From Phaeobacter porticola (GTDB lineage: Bacteria > Pseudomonadota > Alphaproteobacteria > Rhodobacterales > Rhodobacteraceae), in assembly GCF_001888185.1 (NCBI RefSeq), contig NZ_CP016364.1, positions 1,984,001-2,048,000 on the forward strand: a DNA stretch of 64,000 nt, written 5' to 3'. Below, piece by piece: positions 1 through 8,750 of this stretch (the first letter of the stretch is position 1; each line of letters starts with the position of its first letter). The notes under the pieces are model-generated. The model was not told the origin of the DNA. It saw nothing but the letters and a program-made list of their open reading frames with translations, and did not search any database. Both the position numbers and the translations under genes were made by a program.

Positions 1-660
1 GATTTTGTTGATCAGCGTGGATTTACCCGCGTTCGGACGCCCGACAACAGCAACCTGCAACGGTTTGTTGCGGGTTGGCATCGGCACCGACAGATCTTCT
101 TCGTCGGCGTCTTCATCCAGAGCCACGTCAATCTCGGGGCTGTCATCCTTGGCGCGTTCTTCAAACTCATCCGCCAAGGGCATCAGCTGCGAATAAAGAT
201 CGTTCAGACCTTCGCCATGTTCACCGGACAGGCGGATCGGCTCACCCAGACCTAAGCCCCAGGCGTCCAGCACACCGGCATCAGCGGCGTTGCCCTCGGC
301 CTTGTTGGCAGCCAGAATCACATGGGCGGATTTCTTGCGCAGGATTTCCGCAAACATCTGGTCGATCGGCGTCACGCCAACGCGCGCATCAATCATGAAC
401 AGACAGATGTCGGCCATATCAACGGCCCGCTCGGTCAGGCGGCGCATCCGCCCTTCCAGCGAGTTGTCGGTGGCATCTTCCAGACCGGCGGTGTCCACAA
501 CGGTAAAGCGCAGATCGCCGAGACGCGCTTCCCCTTCGCGCAAATCGCGCGTGACGCCGGGCTGGTCATCCACCAGCGCCAGCCGCTTGCCGACGAGACG
601 ATTGAACAATGTGGATTTGCCCACATTCGGGCGGCCCACAATAGCGAGGGTAAAAGACAT
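1..660 (-). CDS. der: Ribosome biogenesis GTPase Der (3' part outside window)
   Basis: Tandem-GTPase-domain protein that acts in 50S ribosomal subunit maturation. The first 220 codons are visible. The first G domain opens with GRPNVGKS at residues 9-16 and carries DTAG (G3) and NKAE (G4). After an acidic linker (DEDEEDL), the second G domain starts with GRPNAGKS at residues 207-214, where the window cuts the gene. Two P-loops in one chain are diagnostic of Der, as opposed to Era or single-domain GTPases. It lies downstream of bamB on the same strand, the yfgM-bamB-der order known from enterobacteria. The ATG at 660 directly precedes the first beta strand. The C-terminal KH-like domain is not visible. 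Confidence 0.96.
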   Translation of the reverse strand, partial: MSFTLAIVGRPNVGKSTLFNRLVGKRLALVDDQPGVTRDLREGEARLGDLRFTVVDTAGLEDATDNSLEGRMRRLTERAVDMADICLFMIDARVGVTPIDQMFAEILRKKSAHVILAANKAEGNAADAGVLDAWGLGLGEPIRLSGEHGEGLNDLYSQLMPLADEFEERAKDDSPEIDVALDEDADEEDLSVPMPTRNKPLQVAVVGRPNAGKSTLINKI

Positions 661-759
661 CAGACCAACTTTCTGCGATTCAGACGCGCCCCATAGCGCA
701 TCTGCGCGCGCCCTGCCAGAGTGCATCGCTGTTTAACCCTCTCCTAGCGCATCAAAGCG

Positions 760-2082
760 TTATCGGAAAGCGTGCAATTGCCCCTTGCTAGACACAACAT
801 AAAGCGTGCCCCCTGCAACCACGGGCGCGGTACTGGCACCACCGGGCACCTCAACTGTGCGGACAAGCGCACCGTTTTGTGGATTGTAGAACCGCAACAG
901 ACCGTCATTGGACGCCACAATCACCTGCCCGCCAGCAACCACCGGCCCATGGTGGGCGACAACAGCGCCACGCTTGCGCGGCTTGTCCTTCAGATACCCC
1001 GGCAGATCTGATGCCCAGATCGCCTCGCCGCTGTCGGCATCCAACCGCAGCAACTGACCCAGATCACTGATCAAAAACACGCTGCCAGCCACCGGCCAGA
1101 CCGGATCCACTGCACCATGCGGCACGGTCCACAGACGATCGCCTGACCCGATGTCAAATGCCGCCGTACGGCCTGACTGATTGCCAACATACATGCGGTT
1201 GCCCGATACCACTGGCGATCCGGTCACATCGCCAATGCGCGAAATCGTGCGGCCAATCCGCTTGCCTGCAACCGAGGCGTTCCAGCGCCGCAGGCCGCCC
1301 TTGCGGAAGGTCGCGGTCAGATCACCCGATCCAAAGGCGAAGATCGCCAAATCCGAGGTAACCGCAGGTGCCGGTGCGCCCAGAATATTCGACGGGCTGG
1401 GCGTAGCTTGAACCTGCCAGGCAATACGGCCATCCTTGGCATGAACCGCCCAACCGGTATCATCTCCGGCCACCAGATAGACCAACCCATCGCGCACAGT
1501 TGGCTGACCCGAACCGGTTGCTTCCAGCTCCTGCCGCCAGATGGTTGCGCCGCTGGTGGCATTCAATGCCGTCAGAACGCCATAGCCGGACGAGACATAA
1601 AGCACGCCGCCCTCATAGGCCAGCCCGCCGCCGGTGGCCTGGCCGGAGCTATCGGTCGCAGGGATCAGCTCGCTCTGCCACTGCAAGGCTCCATTGGTGC
1701 CCACAGCCGAGACCTTGGCACCGCTGTCCAGCGTGTAGATACGACCATCGCCAATCACCGGGTTGGCGGTGATCCGTTGGCGGCGGCTGTCGCCGTCTCC
1801 GATAGAGGTGGACCAGATTGCATTGGGGGCGGCGGCCAGAGCCGGGTGGGTGGGGCGCAGCCCTTCGACCCCTGGCCCCTGTGGCCAGCTGGCATTGCTA
1901 CGTGCCGCCGGCAGGGCAATGGCGCGGGATTCATTGGTCACCACAGTGACACTGTCATCCCGCAGATCCAGGCGCTCACCGCGCAGAATGACCTCAGGCT
2001 CGGTACAGGCGGACAGGATCAACGCCAGCGCGGTCCCCGTCAGAATGCCCCTTGCGCCCCAAAAGCTTGTTACTGCCGTCAT
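760..2082 (-). CDS. bamB: BamB-like outer-membrane assembly lipoprotein (PQQ-type beta-propeller)
   Basis: The 440-residue product starts with a lipoprotein signal whose lipobox LSAC puts the acylated Cys at residue 26. The rest is a series of WxxxLxG-type blades (for example IWRQEL, IAWQVQ, RRWNAS, RLWTV, IWASDL), the pattern of PQQ-like eight-bladed propellers. BamB is the periplasmic accessory lipoprotein of the BAM complex that inserts beta-barrel proteins. Its place between a YfgM-like gene and der favours BamB over a quinoprotein dehydrogenase, and the chain is shorter than such dehydrogenases. The gap to the upstream gene is 56 nt, so co-transcription is likely. Confidence 0.9.
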   Translation of the reverse strand: MTAVTSFWGARGILTGTALALILSACTEPEVILRGERLDLRDDSVTVVTNESRAIALPAARSNASWPQGPGVEGLRPTHPALAAAPNAIWSTSIGDGDSRRQRITANPVIGDGRIYTLDSGAKVSAVGTNGALQWQSELIPATDSSGQATGGGLAYEGGVLYVSSGYGVLTALNATSGATIWRQELEATGSGQPTVRDGLVYLVAGDDTGWAVHAKDGRIAWQVQATPSPSNILGAPAPAVTSDLAIFAFGSGDLTATFRKGGLRRWNASVAGKRIGRTISRIGDVTGSPVVSGNRMYVGNQSGRTAAFDIGSGDRLWTVPHGAVDPVWPVAGSVFLISDLGQLLRLDADSGEAIWASDLPGYLKDKPRKRGAVVAHHGPVVAGGQVIVASNDGLLRFYNPQNGALVRTVEVPGGASTAPVVAGGTLYVVSSKGQLHAFR

Positions 2083-2138
2083 CGCTCTGCCCCGTTACTG
2101 CACTTTTCTCCCTGCGCACGCTGGCGCAGATCTATTGG

Positions 2139-2810
2139 TTAGCCTTCTGGTGCCGCAGTCGGCTCCAGTGTTCCCCCAAGCGCCACAATCACTTGCGCGG
2201 CGCGGTCTTTCAAGTCCGAGGTGACCGCAGCCGACGCAATAATGTCGCGCAAACGGGTAATGGCAGCCTCGGTGTTGCCTTCCTCGATGTCAATCAGCGC
2301 CAGTTGTTCCTGCGCCAACAGCGCCAGCGGTGCACCGGGCTGGGCCAGGGCTTCGAACTGGATTCGACGCTCTGCGGCGGGCAGGCTATCCTGTTGCAGC
2401 CCCAGCGCCTTGAACGCGGCGATATGGCGATAGATCAACGGCATATCGCCATTGCTGCCAACCGCATTGAGGCGCTGCACAGCTGTCTCGGTGTTCCCGG
2501 CATCAGCCAGAGCGCCCGCCTGCAACAGCTTCAATATGGTATCGCCCCCCTCTGTCGCAGAGGTGATGGCGTCCAATGCTGTGGCACGGTCTGCACTGTC
2601 GTCACTGTCAAGCGCTGTGATCATCTGATCCCCCAGCGCCTGTGCGGCTGCGTCGGTCTGGGCGCGATTGTATTCACGCAGCGACGCACCGCCGACAATC
2701 ACCACCACGGCCAAACCGCCAATCCAGCCATAGCGCTTGAGCAGCATGAACAGGCGATCACGGCGGACCTCTTCTGTCACCTCATCGATAAAGCTGTCGG
2801 TATCGCTCAT
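2139..2810 (-). CDS. YfgM-like membrane-anchored TPR protein
   Basis: A 223-residue protein with a short cytosolic N-terminus, one transmembrane segment at about residues 28-44 (GGLAVVVIVGGASL), and an alpha-helical periplasmic part rich in Ala and Leu that reads as degenerate tetratricopeptide repeats. This is the architecture of YfgM, a periplasmic-facing SecYEG/PpiD partner. I chose the ATG at 2810 (MSDTDSFIDE) because the longer frame adds 22 residues with no membrane-protein character. It is the first gene of the run leading to bamB and der. Function is inferred from architecture and synteny only. Confidence 0.8.
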   Translation of the reverse strand: MSDTDSFIDEVTEEVRRDRLFMLLKRYGWIGGLAVVVIVGGASLREYNRAQTDAAAQALGDQMITALDSDDSADRATALDAITSATEGGDTILKLLQAGALADAGNTETAVQRLNAVGSNGDMPLIYRHIAAFKALGLQQDSLPAAERRIQFEALAQPGAPLALLAQEQLALIDIEEGNTEAAITRLRDIIASAAVTSDLKDRAAQVIVALGGTLEPTAAPEG

Positions 2811-3107
2811 GAAAATGTCCCTGGCAGATCCCGCAACCGCCCCCGCGCTCGCCGGAAAGTTTCCTGTGTTCCGCATCTCTTACAGTGCAACCGATGCCAA
2901 GCCAAGTGGCCCTGTTGTGCCCGATCCCGCACAAACCGCCCCAAAAAGACAAAAAATGTGAACTGAACTACAGAGTTTAGTATGGACAATGCCTATATGG
3001 CCCATATCACTTGGCGCAAGTTCGCCCAAACGTACCGATTGGTGGTATGACTATTTAGTGGCTCTATATGTCCCGCAGGGGACGACTGTGAATTAGGAAG
3101 GCCCCAG
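2811..3107. promoter_or_regulatory. Divergent intergenic region upstream of the RND pump
   Basis: 297 nt separate the divergent yfgM-like and RND adaptor genes, so promoters for both must lie here. It is visibly AT-richer than its flanks near 2950-3060. A perfect 6-1-6 dyad ATATGG-c-CCATAT occupies 2995-3007, about 100 nt before the adaptor start. A GGAAGG ribosome-binding site lies at 3096-3101, a few nt before the adaptor ATG. No regulator gene is adjacent. I could not assign -35/-10 boxes with confidence. Confidence 0.4.
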
Positions 3108-4403
3108 ATGCGTGTAATTCCCTTGCTGACAGCTGCTGTTGTGACTGCTGGTCTCTATTATGCCGTGATTGAGCGTGACACGCTTTTGTCCTTTGCCCGC
3201 GGAGAGGACAGCACCGACACCACAGCCGCTGCCGCATCAGATGGGGCCACAGCCGAGGCAGCGACAGCCGCCGGTGACACCGCTGCCGCATCAACAGCGG
3301 CAACACCCACAACGACCGACGGAAACAACACGTCCGTCGGCGTGGTTGCCCTGCGCAGCAGCGCCCGTGGCATCGACAGCGCGGTTGTGCTGCGGGGCCA
3401 GACCCAGGCGATCCGCCAGGTTGAGGTGCGCGCTGAAACCACATCAACCGTGCTGTCCGAACCGCTGCGCAAGGGCGCGCAGGTCAAGGCCGGCGATCTT
3501 CTGTGCAAACTGGATCCCGGCACCCGCCCCTCGACCCTGCTAGAGGCCAAGGCCCGCCTGCGCGAGGCCAAGATCCGCATCCCCGAAGGGCAGGCCCGAC
3601 TCGACGAGGCACGGGCGCGCCTGAAAGAGGCGCAGATAAATCTGACCGCCGCCGCGAAACTCTCCGAGGGCGGTTTTGCCTCTGAGACCCGTCTGGCAGC
3701 CGCACAGGCAGCAGAACGCTCTGCCGTGGCGGGCGTAGCGACGGCAGAAACCGGGCTGGAAACCGCAGGCGCCGGGATCGAAGCCGCCTCCGCTCAGGTC
3801 GCCGCGTCGGAAAAAGAACTGTCGCGGCTCGATATTCTTGCGCCTTTCGACGGGCTTTTGGAAAGCGACACCGCCGAGCTGGGCAGCCTGATGCAGCCCG
3901 GCAGTCTTTGTGCAACGGTGATCCAGCTGGAGACAATCAAGCTGGTCGGTTATGTGCCAGAGGCCGAAGTCAACCGCGTCACCATTGGTGCCATGGCCCG
4001 CGCCGAACTGGCAAACGGGCGCCTGACTGCGGGCAAGGTGACTTTTATCAGCCGCTCCGCAGACCCAACCACCCGCACCTTTGAGGTCGAAATCACTGTG
4101 CCCAACCCGGATCTGGCGATCCGCGACGGTCAGACCGCCGATATCGTGATCTCTGCCGAAGGCTCCAAGGCACATTACCTGCCGCAATCCTCGCTAACAC
4201 TGAACAATGACGGCCAGCTGGGTGTGCGGGTTGTGAACACGGACCAAACCGTCGGGTTTTACCCTGTCAGCCTCTTGCGTGATGAGGCCAATGGCGTCTG
4301 GGTTGGCGGGCTGCCTGAGCAGGCAGATGTAATTGTTGTTGGACAGGATTTTGTTGTCGCAGGCGTCACCGTTGCGCCTACCTATCAAGAGGTTTCGCAA
4401 TGA
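3108..4403 (+). CDS. RND efflux periplasmic adaptor (HlyD/MFP family)
   Basis: A 431-residue membrane-fusion protein that links an inner-membrane RND pump to an outer-membrane channel. An N-terminal anchor (IPLLTAAVVTAGLYYAV) is followed by a low-complexity Ala/Thr/Asp linker to about residue 70. A lipoyl half-motif follows (VRAETTSTV through GDLLCKLD), then an Ala/Glu-rich alpha-helical hairpin at about residues 145-240 (repeated EARARL/EAKARL), then the second lipoyl half (ILAPFDGLLES) and beta-barrel domains. The stop overlaps the permease start as ATGA, so the two are translationally coupled. The substrate cannot be read from the sequence, and no outer-membrane channel or regulator gene is nearby. 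Confidence 0.93.
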   Translation: MRVIPLLTAAVVTAGLYYAVIERDTLLSFARGEDSTDTTAAAASDGATAEAATAAGDTAAASTAATPTTTDGNNTSVGVVALRSSARGIDSAVVLRGQTQAIRQVEVRAETTSTVLSEPLRKGAQVKAGDLLCKLDPGTRPSTLLEAKARLREAKIRIPEGQARLDEARARLKEAQINLTAAAKLSEGGFASETRLAAAQAAERSAVAGVATAETGLETAGAGIEAASAQVAASEKELSRLDILAPFDGLLESDTAELGSLMQPGSLCATVIQLETIKLVGYVPEAEVNRVTIGAMARAELANGRLTAGKVTFISRSADPTTRTFEVEITVPNPDLAIRDGQTADIVISAEGSKAHYLPQSSLTLNNDGQLGVRVVNTDQTVGFYPVSLLRDEANGVWVGGLPEQADVIVVGQDFVVAGVTVAPTYQEVSQ

Positions 4404-7400
4404 CCGGTATTGTCAGCTGGGCCGCTGAACGGGCCCGTATGATTCTGGCGTTCATCGCCATTTCGCTGCTGGTTGGCGGCTTTGCCTATGCCAGCCTGCC
4501 CAAAGAGGGCGAGCCGGACATCGAAATCCCGGCGCTGTTCATCTCCGTCCCCTTCCCCGGCATCTCTGCCGAGGATGCCGAAACCCTGCTGGTCAAGGTG
4601 ATGGAGACCGAGCTGGCCGACCTTGACGGGCTCGACAAGATGTCCGCCACCGCAGCTGAAGGTTATGGCGGTGTGGCGCTGGAGTTTGATTTCGGCTGGG
4701 ACAAAACCGCGATCATGGCCGATGTGCGTGATGCGATGGATGCCGCTGAGGCGGAGTTCCCCGAGGGAGCCGAGAAGTATTCGATCAATGAAATCAACTT
4801 CTCCGAATTCCCGATCGTTATCGTCAACCTGACCGGCGCAGTCCCCGAACGGACAATGGCGCGGATTGCCAAGGATCTTCAGGACGACCTCGAAGCACTT
4901 GAGCCGGTGCTTGAGGCAGGGATCGCTGGCAACCGCGACGAAATGGTCGAGGTGCTGATCGATCCTCTGCGGCTGGAAGCATATAATGTGACAGCGCTTG
5001 AGCTGATCACGGTGGTGCAGAACAACAACCAGCTGATCGCGGCAGGTGAGGTAGAGAGCAATCAGGGCACCTTCTCGGTAAAGATCCCCTCGTCCTTTGA
5101 CGAGGTGCGCGATATCTACGAACTGCCGATCAAAACCAATGGCGACCGCGTTGTCACGCTTGGCGAACTGGCCACCATCAACTTCACCTTTGAGGACCGC
5201 CGCGGTACCGCACGCTTTAACGGTGAGGACACGGTGGCCCTGCAAGTGGTCAAACGCAAAGGCTACAACCTGATCGACACCGTTGATGAGGTAAAAGAAG
5301 CCATTGCCACCGCCAAGACCAAATGGCCGCCAGAGCTGCAAGCCGCTGTTTCCGTTGGCACGTCGAACGACCAAAGCCGCGTTGTCGGTTCCATGGTCAG
5401 CCAGCTGGAAGGCTCGGTTCTGACGGCTGTCGCCCTGGTCATGATCGTGGTGCTGTCGGCCCTTGGCAGTCGCGCAGCGCTGCTGGTTGGCTTTGCGATC
5501 CCAACCTCTTTCCTGCTGTGCTTTGCCTTCCTCGCCGTGATGGGAATCAGCATCTCCAACATCGTCATGTTCGGCCTGATCCTTGCGGTGGGTATGCTGG
5601 TGGACGGGGCCATCGTCGTGGTGGAATATGCCGACAAGCGTATCAAGGACGGGGTTGGCCCGATGCACGCCTATGTCGAGGCGGCGCAGCGGATGTTCTG
5701 GCCGGTGGTTTCCTCCACCGCGACCACGCTCTGCGCCTTTTTGCCGATGCTGTTCTGGCCCGGTGTTCCGGGTGAATTCATGGGCATGCTGCCGGTGACA
5801 CTGATTTTCGTCTTGTCGGCCTCGCTGGTGGTGGCGCTGATCTACCTGCCTGTCATGGGGGGCGTCACCGGCCGCATGAGCCGCCTGTTTGAAAATCTGT
5901 CGGACGGCCTGCGCGCCGTTGCCCCCTGGTGGCTGCGGGCCGCTCTGGTGCCTGTCACGCTTTGGGGCATGTTTGCCGGGGCGATGCAGATGCTCAATGG
6001 TGACTACCTCCTGCCCAATGACGTGCCGGACGTTGCCGCGTTGATCTTTGGCGCGGTGGTCTTCTCGCTTGCGGCCTTTGGCGCATCAGTGACACTCGGC
6101 GCGGCAAGCCTTCAACGGCCCCCCAAGGCCGTTGAAGCCGGACATCACCACACGCCTTTTGGCCATTTCATCAAGTTCATTGTTGGCAACCCGCTGATGC
6201 CAATTGTCACCATCGGCGCTGTCGGTTTCGCGATCATGACGGTCTTCACCTTGTTCGGTGAAAACAACTATGGCGTGGAATTTTTTGTCGAATCCGAACC
6301 AGAACAGGCCACCGCCTATGTCCGCGCACGGGGCAATACGTCCCTGATGGAAGAAAACGAGATGGTGCGGCTGACCGAACAGGTGGTGATGGCGCATCCG
6401 GCTGTGGTCAATGTCTTCTCCTTTGCGGGTGAAGGCGGGCTGAACACCGATGCCTCGGGCGCACAGACGCCGCCCGACACGATTGGTCAGGTCCAGTTTG
6501 AGATCATCCCCTGGGAGAATCGTCCTACCCAGACCGAAAGCTGGTTCAACGGCTGGTTCACTCGCGAGGTGACAGCGACCGATTTCGACGGCGACACCGT
6601 GATTGAGGAGATCAATACAGAGCTGGCAAAACTGCCCGGTTTCGAGGCTGAGATCCGCGCCCTGGCGCAGGGACCAGCTTCAGGCAAACCTGTTCATCTG
6701 CGCCTGAAGGGCGACAACTGGGACACGCTGACAGCCGCCACCGAACAGGCACGTGCCCGGTTTGAAGACACCCCCGGTCTTAATCTGATCGAGGACAGTC
6801 TGCCCCTGCCCGGCATCGACTGGCAGATTGATGTCGACGTTCAGAAGGCCGGCCGCTATGGCGCCGATGTGGCCACTGTGGGCGCGATGGTACAGCTGGT
6901 CACCCGTGGGATTCTGTTGGACACGATGCGGGTTGACAGCTCGGACGAGGAAATCGAAATCCGCGTCCGCCTGCCCGAAGAGGACCGCGTTCTGTCCACC
7001 CTTGATGTGCTGAAACTGCGCACCGAAGATGGTCTGGTACCGCTCTCGAACTTTGTCACCCGCCAGCCGGTGCCCAAACTGGACAAGATCAGCCGCGTCC
7101 AGCAGCAGCGTTATTATGACGTGAAGGCAGATATCGAACCGGGTATCTCCAAGGTTGTCGCCGCCAATGCCGACAGCGGTGAGGATGAGACGCTTGCCTA
7201 TGTCAAAACCTTCGCCGACGGGGCTGACGCAAGCGGCAGCAACCTGACCAGTGCGACCAGCGCGCCTCTGCAGTTGCGCAGTTTGGCGACCGCCAGCACC
7301 CTTGACGCGGTTCAGGCAGGACTGGATGACGGGGCCCGCGTTGTGGCGCTGAACGCCAATGAACGGATTGCCAAGCTGACGGAATGGCTGGAAACTGATC

Positions 7401-8242
7401 CGCTGCCCAAGGACATCACCTGGGAATGGACCGGTGATCAGGAAGAACAGGCCGAATCCGGGGCCTTCCTGATGAAGGCCTTTGCGGGCGCATTGGCATT
7501 GATGTTTGTAATCCTGCTGGCGCAGTTCAACAGCTTCTACAACTCGATCCTTGTTCTGCTGGCGGTGGTTCTGTCCACCACTGGCGTGCTGATCGGCATG
7601 ATGGTGATGCAACAGCCATTTTCAATCATCATGACCGGCACGGGTATCGTGGCGCTGGCCGGGATCGTGGTGAACAACAATATCGTTCTGATCGACACCT
7701 ATCAGGAATACGCCCAGAAGATGCCGCGGATCGAGGCGATCATTCGCACCGCCGAGGCCCGCATTCGCCCGGTTCTTCTGACCACCATCACCACGATGGC
7801 AGGCCTTGCACCGATGATGTTCGGCCTCAGCCTCGACTTTATCAACGGTGGCTACTCCATCGACAGCCCGACTTCCTTGTGGTGGAAACAGCTGGCAACG
7901 GCAGTGGTCTTTGGTCTGGGCATCGCGACGGTTCTGACGCTCTTGGTCACCCCTTCGCTGTTGGCGATCCGGGTCTGGCTGTGGATCTATGTTGGCGCGC
8001 TTGGCCGCCTGCTCGCACGGCTCACCGGTGGGCGATCAAGCCGTATCGCACGCGACATGCGTCTGGCAACCAAGGCCCGCACCCTGCCCACAACCGAGAT
8101 CCTGTGGGAACGTGAAGGCAAGTTGGACAACGCGGCTGACGCAGAGACGTCGGCGCCCGACGACACCGAAGCCAAGCCCGACGAGGTATGGGAGCGAGGT
8201 AAGGCGAAACCACCCTCCGCCCCGCTCCGCGCAGCAGAATAA
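4400..8242 (+). CDS. RND family efflux permease (AcrB/HAE type)
   Basis: Proton-driven inner-membrane exporter of 1280 residues, longer than the usual 1020-1050. TM1 (ARMILAFIAISLLVGG) and two periplasmic porter regions are typical. The proton-relay helix TM4 reads GMLVDGAIVVVEY, keeping one Asp (residue 402) where AcrB has two. TM10 has VVNNNIVLIDTY with Asn where AcrB has Lys. The extra length includes an additional hydrophobic stretch between the halves (about residues 510-570, ending before a His-rich HHH) and an insertion near the C-terminus (about residues 1145-1160). The C-terminal tail is charged and low in complexity. It is co-transcribed with the adaptor and followed by a strong hairpin terminator. 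Confidence 0.95.
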   Translation: MTGIVSWAAERARMILAFIAISLLVGGFAYASLPKEGEPDIEIPALFISVPFPGISAEDAETLLVKVMETELADLDGLDKMSATAAEGYGGVALEFDFGWDKTAIMADVRDAMDAAEAEFPEGAEKYSINEINFSEFPIVIVNLTGAVPERTMARIAKDLQDDLEALEPVLEAGIAGNRDEMVEVLIDPLRLEAYNVTALELITVVQNNNQLIAAGEVESNQGTFSVKIPSSFDEVRDIYELPIKTNGDRVVTLGELATINFTFEDRRGTARFNGEDTVALQVVKRKGYNLIDTVDEVKEAIATAKTKWPPELQAAVSVGTSNDQSRVVGSMVSQLEGSVLTAVALVMIVVLSALGSRAALLVGFAIPTSFLLCFAFLAVMGISISNIVMFGLILAVGMLVDGAIVVVEYADKRIKDGVGPMHAYVEAAQRMFWPVVSSTATTLCAFLPMLFWPGVPGEFMGMLPVTLIFVLSASLVVALIYLPVMGGVTGRMSRLFENLSDGLRAVAPWWLRAALVPVTLWGMFAGAMQMLNGDYLLPNDVPDVAALIFGAVVFSLAAFGASVTLGAASLQRPPKAVEAGHHHTPFGHFIKFIVGNPLMPIVTIGAVGFAIMTVFTLFGENNYGVEFFVESEPEQATAYVRARGNTSLMEENEMVRLTEQVVMAHPAVVNVFSFAGEGGLNTDASGAQTPPDTIGQVQFEIIPWENRPTQTESWFNGWFTREVTATDFDGDTVIEEINTELAKLPGFEAEIRALAQGPASGKPVHLRLKGDNWDTLTAATEQARARFEDTPGLNLIEDSLPLPGIDWQIDVDVQKAGRYGADVATVGAMVQLVTRGILLDTMRVDSSDEEIEIRVRLPEEDRVLSTLDVLKLRTEDGLVPLSNFVTRQPVPKLDKISRVQQQRYYDVKADIEPGISKVVAANADSGEDETLAYVKTFADGADASGSNLTSATSAPLQLRSLATASTLDAVQAGLDDGARVVALNANERIAKLTEWLETDPLPKDITWEWTGDQEEQAESGAFLMKAFAGALALMFVILLAQFNSFYNSILVLLAVVLSTTGVLIGMMVMQQPFSIIMTGTGIVALAGIVVNNNIVLIDTYQEYAQKMPRIEAIIRTAEARIRPVLLTTITTMAGLAPMMFGLSLDFINGGYSIDSPTSLWWKQLATAVVFGLGIATVLTLLVTPSLLAIRVWLWIYVGALGRLLARLTGGRSSRIARDMRLATKARTLPTTEILWEREGKLDNAADAETSAPDDTEAKPDEVWERGKAKPPSAPLRAAE

Positions 8243-8248
8243 ATTGCC

Positions 8249-8281
8249 AACGCCCCGCCATGCGGGGCGTTGCGCGTTTTT
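8249..8281 (+). terminator. Rho-independent terminator after the RND operon
   Basis: Perfect 10-bp stem AACGCCCCGC/GCGGGGCGTT with a CAT loop (8249-8271), followed by GCGCG and a T tract ending at 8281. It starts 7 nt after the permease stop. Confidence 0.85.
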
Positions 8282-8475
8282 GGGGACGTGTCTCAAACGT
8301 TGGGCACCCCAGGGCATGAACAGCGACCAATCCGCCATATCAGTAAATTTTAGTGGTAATGACAGGACAGCTGAGCCAGCCTGAAACAACCCAGCACCGC
8401 CCACTGCCACACTGAACCGCGACCTGTCATCAGCATGACGGACGCGGCCGCCGCCCAGCACAGAGGATGCACAAT

Positions 8476-8703
8476 ATGCCCAATTTCAATGATATGTTTG
8501 AACTGACCGTCGCCGATGTGGATTTAATCGAAACCGCCCTGCAACGCACCCAGGAGGCACTCGCAGACGAGACCCAGCTGACACAGGGCATCGCGGGTCA
8601 CAGCCGCGAAGACACCCTGCGCCAAATCCATGACCTGCTGGGACGGCTGCACAATCAAAAGATTTTTTACAAACCCAAAGACGGGATCTACGTCAGCGGT
8701 TAG
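8476..8703 (+). CDS. Small conserved-looking hypothetical protein
   Basis: A 75-residue acidic protein (MPNFNDMFELTVADVDLIE...) predicted to be mostly helical, without signal peptide or membrane segment. It ends in a short strand-like motif FYKPKDGIYVSG. The ATG at 8476 is preferred over the in-frame ATG at 8467 because the AGAGG at 8462-8466 is nine nt upstream of 8476 but touches 8467. It stands alone after the RND terminator and converges on the ABC exporter. I do not recognise the family. The high Asp/Glu/Leu content and amphipathic spacing suggest a small cytosolic helical-bundle or regulatory protein; this is a guess. Confidence 0.65.
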   Translation: MPNFNDMFELTVADVDLIETALQRTQEALADETQLTQGIAGHSREDTLRQIHDLLGRLHNQKIFYKPKDGIYVSG

Positions 8704-8750
8704 ACGCGCAGACGTAGACCCCGTGACAGCGGGTATCCAGAGCGCAACTG

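Noticed and set aside
4385-5668. 427-codon minus-strand frame over the RND permease
   Set aside because: Antisense to a gene with clear transporter motifs; His/Asp-rich translation typical of shadow frames.
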